From NCBI GenBank assembly GCA_013397695.1, contig VYZI01000147.1:265317-329316 (forward strand): a DNA stretch of 64,000 nucleotides, read 5' to 3'. Numbering within the stretch: position 1 is the stretch's first letter; each line of letters starts with the position of its first letter. This document shows, piece by piece, positions 60,056 through 64,000 of the stretch. Origin of the DNA: Centropus unirufus. Taxonomy: Eukaryota; Chordata; Aves; Cuculiformes; Centropidae. Under the pieces are notes generated by a model, which searched no databases, had not been told where the DNA came from, and saw nothing but the letters and a program-made list of their open reading frames with translations. The translations under genes were made by a program, and so were the position numbers.

Positions 60056-60234
60056 AGGTGACTGTAAATACGAATCTCTTGACCACAAAGAGCGTGCAAG
60101 CCAGCTGAGCAGCTCTCCTGCAGAGGACCATAACGACAGCACAGCTCTGCTCAAGTCTGTATTTGGCAACAAAGAGGACAGAAATGAAATCCATGCCCAA
60201 CATCACAACTTTGAGACACAATCAAATGGTTATT

Positions 60235-63045
60235 ATTTTCACTGCCAGAACTAAACTTTATTTCCATGTGTTTTACATACTGGTATTTAATGCCAAGTAC
60301 ATTAAATTACTTTAACAGAGGATTTATGTGAGGAATATTTATTCTTCACTGAACAGGTTAAGAAGGAATGTAAAATCCTATAAGAAAAAACTGTTGAAGC
60401 TGTTTTAATTTTGGCAAATGAAACAATTGAGTACTTCTCTGTTCTCTCCTCAGATCTTTCAAAGTATGAAAAAAGCATCTTTTCACACTCATGCAGCTCA
60501 AGAAAAAAAGTCATATAAAATCCATTTCTTATGCTAAATATGGTTACAAATAAGAGTATGAACACAAAACTCCCAATTCCTATTTTAAAATACAAATACT
60601 GTTTTATATTATGAAATGGGGATAATTAAAATATATCAATGACTACAAATCTAGTAATTTAAAGCAAACTTAAACATGCTGTTTGCTTTCAGGTGGAAGA
60701 ATTGGTGGATACTGTGTGGTTCAAGCACTGCAGTAATTTCTGTCAACTCCTTGATGCCCAGAAAGTCAAACCGCCAAACACAGACACACACGTATTCAGG
60801 TCTGAATAGCACCGGTGTTTTTCTATTTTTTGTTTTTCCTTTTAAATATATTGACATTTAATAAAATGGGTGAGGTGACAACTTCCTGAAAGTGACATGC
60901 ACAAGTAGACAATTTGCTTCAAGGCTCCAACTAATAAGCTAAACATCGCAGACAACAGTGAACAATTACTGATGTATTTCATGGTACACAAGAAGCCAGT
61001 GCTTCCACGCTATATCCTCAGTTCTCAAGTACAAAAATAGCAGTTATGGGTAGTCAATAGTTATCAAAATTTTTATTGATACAGAATGAAAGCAGCATTT
61101 ACTTTATTCTTTTTTAAACCATACATCATAAAATTCCCTACTACACATGTGGAGGAGTGAAATAGGCTCTGTACTATTTACCTGCTACTGATTCTAGGTC
61201 CAGATTTAAAATATTTCCTGGCCAAATACAAACAATATCATTAATAGCAAAGGGAAGGCAGTTCCTCAGTGTGAAAGGTCAGCATTTGGAGTTTTACTAA
61301 AGCACTATTTTTGAAACAATACATCACTTATATGTATAATTACATACACTACAAGTGGTAAACAAGTTTTTATTAACAAGAACTATTGCGACTGGGCAGA
61401 AACATCTTAACCACGAACCCTGGAAATACTATGGGTGCTTCGATGTGGCCTTTTTTGGCAAGAGAATAAGAACAATGAAGTATGGCTTTTCAATCTTCCT
61501 TTAAAAGCATGTTTTAAAAAGTGTTGTAGGCTTAAATTATTTTAGAGGACCCCTAACATTTTTCTGTAACATAATTTACTAATTAGAAGCATTAATTACA
61601 TCACCATACTAAGCCATTGGCTGAGAGTTGATCACCAGTGTAACACAGGAGCCATTTGCTTTTCCTATTTGTTTTTTTAAGGGAGGTACTTTCCAAGTGA
61701 AAGCCATCCTACAGTACTATCAAACACTTCAAAGGTTACTACATAGCTTCTCAAACAAAATCCTCAACAGTTTTGTTTTCCAGCAGATACTCAAATTAAC
61801 CGTATGCAGAGAGCAAATACAATCAAGTGCAGACAGTTCAGAAATCTCTCTCAAACACATTATTTTCCAGTTACCCTCTGCAAAATAAAAATCTCTTCCT
61901 CACCCCAATGAGGCAGGGTGAGAAGGGGAAACAGGTCTGCCATTCGTGTAGGAGTTTGGCTAGCATAAAGTTTTATTAAAGTTGTTAACAAAAATAGTTA
62001 AACATTTTTACAATTTAACATCCAGTCTGACAAAAGGCAAATCAATGAAAAAAATACAAAAAAGTAAAAAAGTGCACTACCCAGTCCAGTATTTTGCTTT
62101 AAAGTCATGTCACTTACAATATATGAAAAATAAACCCAGAAGTGTAATTACTTTAAAATACACCGCTTCCATATTTCAGTATTTTACACATATATTTCTA
62201 TAGTGGAAGAGGAGATCTCTTAAAAACTTTACTCTTAAAATATTGAGGTGCATATGCCAAGTGGGATAGACTTGGCAAGTTACGTTGCAGTAGAGAATCC
62301 TTTAAAATTTGGCATTCCATTTACATACCTTACCATGCCAGTAAGGTCTGTAGTACCTAAACCTCCTAAGTAAGAACAGTAATTTTCCCTAATGCATATT
62401 TACTAATACAGACAACTACAAGAAACGGTGAGGTCAGCGATTCTGTGGGATCCTAAGGAGAAACGAGTCCCGATTTAGTCGTCAAATGGTACGATGTCAC
62501 AACAAACTTTAAGGCCATGTTTTATTTGCTGATTAATGGACAAAAGGCAATGGATTCCCTCCCCTCCCCACAAATATTTTCTTGAAAGTCTGTGCTCATA
62601 AAAATCATGAAAAGTTGGAAAGACTTAATTATTGAAACTTTAAATATATTTTACACAATCTTGTTTGTACAAAAATACAAGTTAAATATAAACATAAAGC
62701 AATAATGATAATTTCATGTAAATCCATTTTGTGATATTCTGTTATATATAAAAAAGTTTCTCAGCTCTGTCTTATTTGTGAAAAGATCAATACCAGATTG
62801 AATCACTACTGGCAAAGGGCCCTAAAAAGCACACTTTAGCATTAAATATGTTTTACAATGTAAGTACCATTTCCTGAACTCTTAGTTTCTAAAGACTGGC
62901 AAAAGATAGGGCAGTATGTCCATAAACCAACAAATAATTTGGCTACAATGTCATAAAACACAAACACACGAATCTGTACAATAAACCCAGTAGCTATGCA
63001 GTACGTACTTGTTACACACACACATACACAGACATGGAATGAAAC
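60235..63045 (-). other. NAMPT: NAMPT 3' UTR
   Basis: This follows the NAMPT stop codon on the - strand for about 2.8 kb, similar to the long human 3' UTR. It is AT-rich with scattered ATTTA motifs (for example 62640-62860), suggesting regulated mRNA stability. Several AATAAA signals on the - strand (for example near 61975 and 61070) could give shorter isoforms. The most distal, at 60262-60257, is followed by a GT-rich stretch and fits the final end. Confidence 0.65.
60257..60262 (-). terminator. Candidate distal NAMPT polyadenylation signal
   Basis: This is AATAAA on the - strand (context CATGGAAATAAAGTTTAG) with GT-rich sequence 30-60 nt downstream (TTGTGTCTC, AAGTTGTGATGTTGGG). It lies just before the CR1 copy. 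Confidence 0.55.
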
Positions 63046-63159
63046 TTAGTGAGACGCCACTTCTAGTTCACTGTTCTTCAGCCTGGCATTTTGTCTTACT
63101 TCATCAAACGAATATGACTTCGTTACCTTTCCATTCTTAAATACTGTATGAAGGAGATC
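63046..63159 (-). CDS. NAMPT: NAMPT, nicotinamide phosphoribosyltransferase, last coding exon
   Basis: NAMPT converts nicotinamide and PRPP to NMN, the rate-limiting step of the NAD salvage pathway; it is cytosolic/nuclear and also secreted. Only the final exon is in the window. On the - strand the acceptor is tttcttgcag/GATCTC, and 37 codons read DLLHTVFKNGKVTKSYSFDE, VRQNARLKNSELEVASH, then TAA at 63048-63046. The DLLHTVFKNGKVTKSYSFDE stretch is the highly conserved C-terminal end of vertebrate NAMPT, and the last residues diverge as expected. The rest of the gene lies beyond 64000. Position and strand next to SYPL1 agree with vertebrate synteny. Confidence 0.95.
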   Translation of the reverse strand, partial: DLLHTVFKNGKVTKSYSFDEVRQNARLKNSELEVASH

Positions 63160-64000
63160 CTGCAAGAAACACCACTGTTTTAGCAAGAGTGATTTGGCAG
63201 GCGAACAAACAACACAAACTCAAAAGTGAGCATCCAACTCAAGCCTGGTGAGACCTGGGCTTTCGACTCTTGGGATACTAAATGTCTAAAATCTCTACAG
63301 CTTCCCCTGACAACATACAGCAATGGTTAAAGAGAAGAAAGGGTTTGGACCATCTTGTGCACAGACAGAAGCTTTGTGGCGAGTAGTCCCCTAAAGCAAG
63401 TCATCCACACCTGGCCAAAACCAAATGCCCAAACACTACCTATGCCTTGTTGGAGCAGCTAGTAGAAAGGTGACACTAGACCAAAGAAATACAATTCAGC
63501 TGCAGAGGTGTAGAGGACATCTTTATTTCCTCTACAGCAACTATGGAAGGTTGGAGGGGAGGGATATCTTTCTCCATAGTCCCCTTTACACACATCTTTT
63601 GTAAAACAGTATATCACACACCACACTGAAAGAGCAAAAAGCACAGCTTTGTACAGAAAAGAGCACAAAAGCAACACTGAGCAGTTGCTGCACTTGATGG
63701 TCTAGTGCAAGGACCTATGGCTTTTGGGAAAAAGGCTCACAAATGAGTACATTTCCCTGTCCTTTCCTAGGGAGCCTCAGAACCTATAGTACATAAATAA
63801 CACACACTAATATCCCAGGACAGGAAGTTTCACCTGTCAAAAAAAATGGAGGCACTATATTTAGCCTAATTTCAAAGCCAATGTCTTGTGATGTTGAGGG
63901 TATTTCTCACCAGTCTCATTTTCCTGAAGGTATTTCTCACCATCAGGTCCCTCCCTCCCTCTCTCTGTGTGTATATATGAACGTACATCACAAAAACATA
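63160..64000 (-). other. NAMPT last intron (partial)
   Basis: This is the intron upstream of the last NAMPT exon, running off the window. It contains a 14-bp direct repeat GGTATTTCTCACCA at 63899 and 63929 and a CT/GT-rich end. No exon is seen. Confidence 0.7.

Noticed and set aside
63001..63035. Short CA-rich microsatellite and other small simple repeats
   Set aside because: They are too short and interrupted to be informative.
1..64000. tRNA, rRNA, microRNA, CRISPR array, operon or phage signals
   Set aside because: None was recognised. The window is ordinary vertebrate nuclear DNA, so repeated motifs were interpreted as transposon tails or simple repeats.

Overview
The window is vertebrate nuclear DNA and almost certainly avian. 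It holds spliced multi-exon genes with GT/AG introns, several 5'-truncated CR1 LINE copies ending in the ATTCTATGATTCT-type tail, and LTR fragments of a kind common in bird genomes. The order cadherin-related family member 3 (CDHR3, + strand), synaptophysin-like 1 (SYPL1, - strand) and nicotinamide phosphoribosyltransferase (NAMPT, - strand) matches human 7q22.3. The sequence alone does not resolve which bird it is. No bacterial, plasmid or phage feature was seen.

Layout. Positions 1-13562 carry the last eight coding exons of CDHR3: the end of the penultimate cadherin repeat, the membrane-proximal repeat, the transmembrane exon, three very short juxtamembrane exons (one only 14 nt) and the terminal cytoplasmic exon. 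All intron phases join. The CDHR3 3' UTR probably runs to about 14.7 kb. The CDHR3-SYPL1 intergenic stretch (14.7-28.35 kb) holds a degenerate, composite CR1 (15.7-17.65 kb), the 5' edge of an LTR running into a 161-bp assembly gap, an AT-rich tandem repeat and a dense orphan CpG island (21.1-21.4 kb). SYPL1 (28.36-33.35 kb, - strand) is complete, with five coding exons giving a 243-residue four-pass MARVEL protein. A decayed CR1 ORF1 esterase-domain fragment lies about 0.5 kb upstream of its start codon. The 34.3-60.2 kb interval is a gene desert with three further repeats (CR1 3' end at 41.1 kb, solo LTR at 45.15-45.69 kb, CR1 at 52.7 kb), a pyrimidine tract, a poly(T) run and a 1.75-kb CR1 at 58.3-60.06 kb. 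From 60.24 kb to the end lie the long NAMPT 3' UTR, its last coding exon (37 codons) and part of the preceding intron.

The three genes are not a functional pathway. CDHR3 is an epithelial cadherin-like surface protein, SYPL1 a vesicle membrane protein, and NAMPT the NAD-salvage enzyme. Their adjacency is conserved vertebrate synteny. I found no convincing undescribed system. The most interesting items are the orphan CpG island beside the gap, the composite CR1 with a duplicated reverse-transcriptase segment, and the micro-exon chain in the CDHR3 tail.
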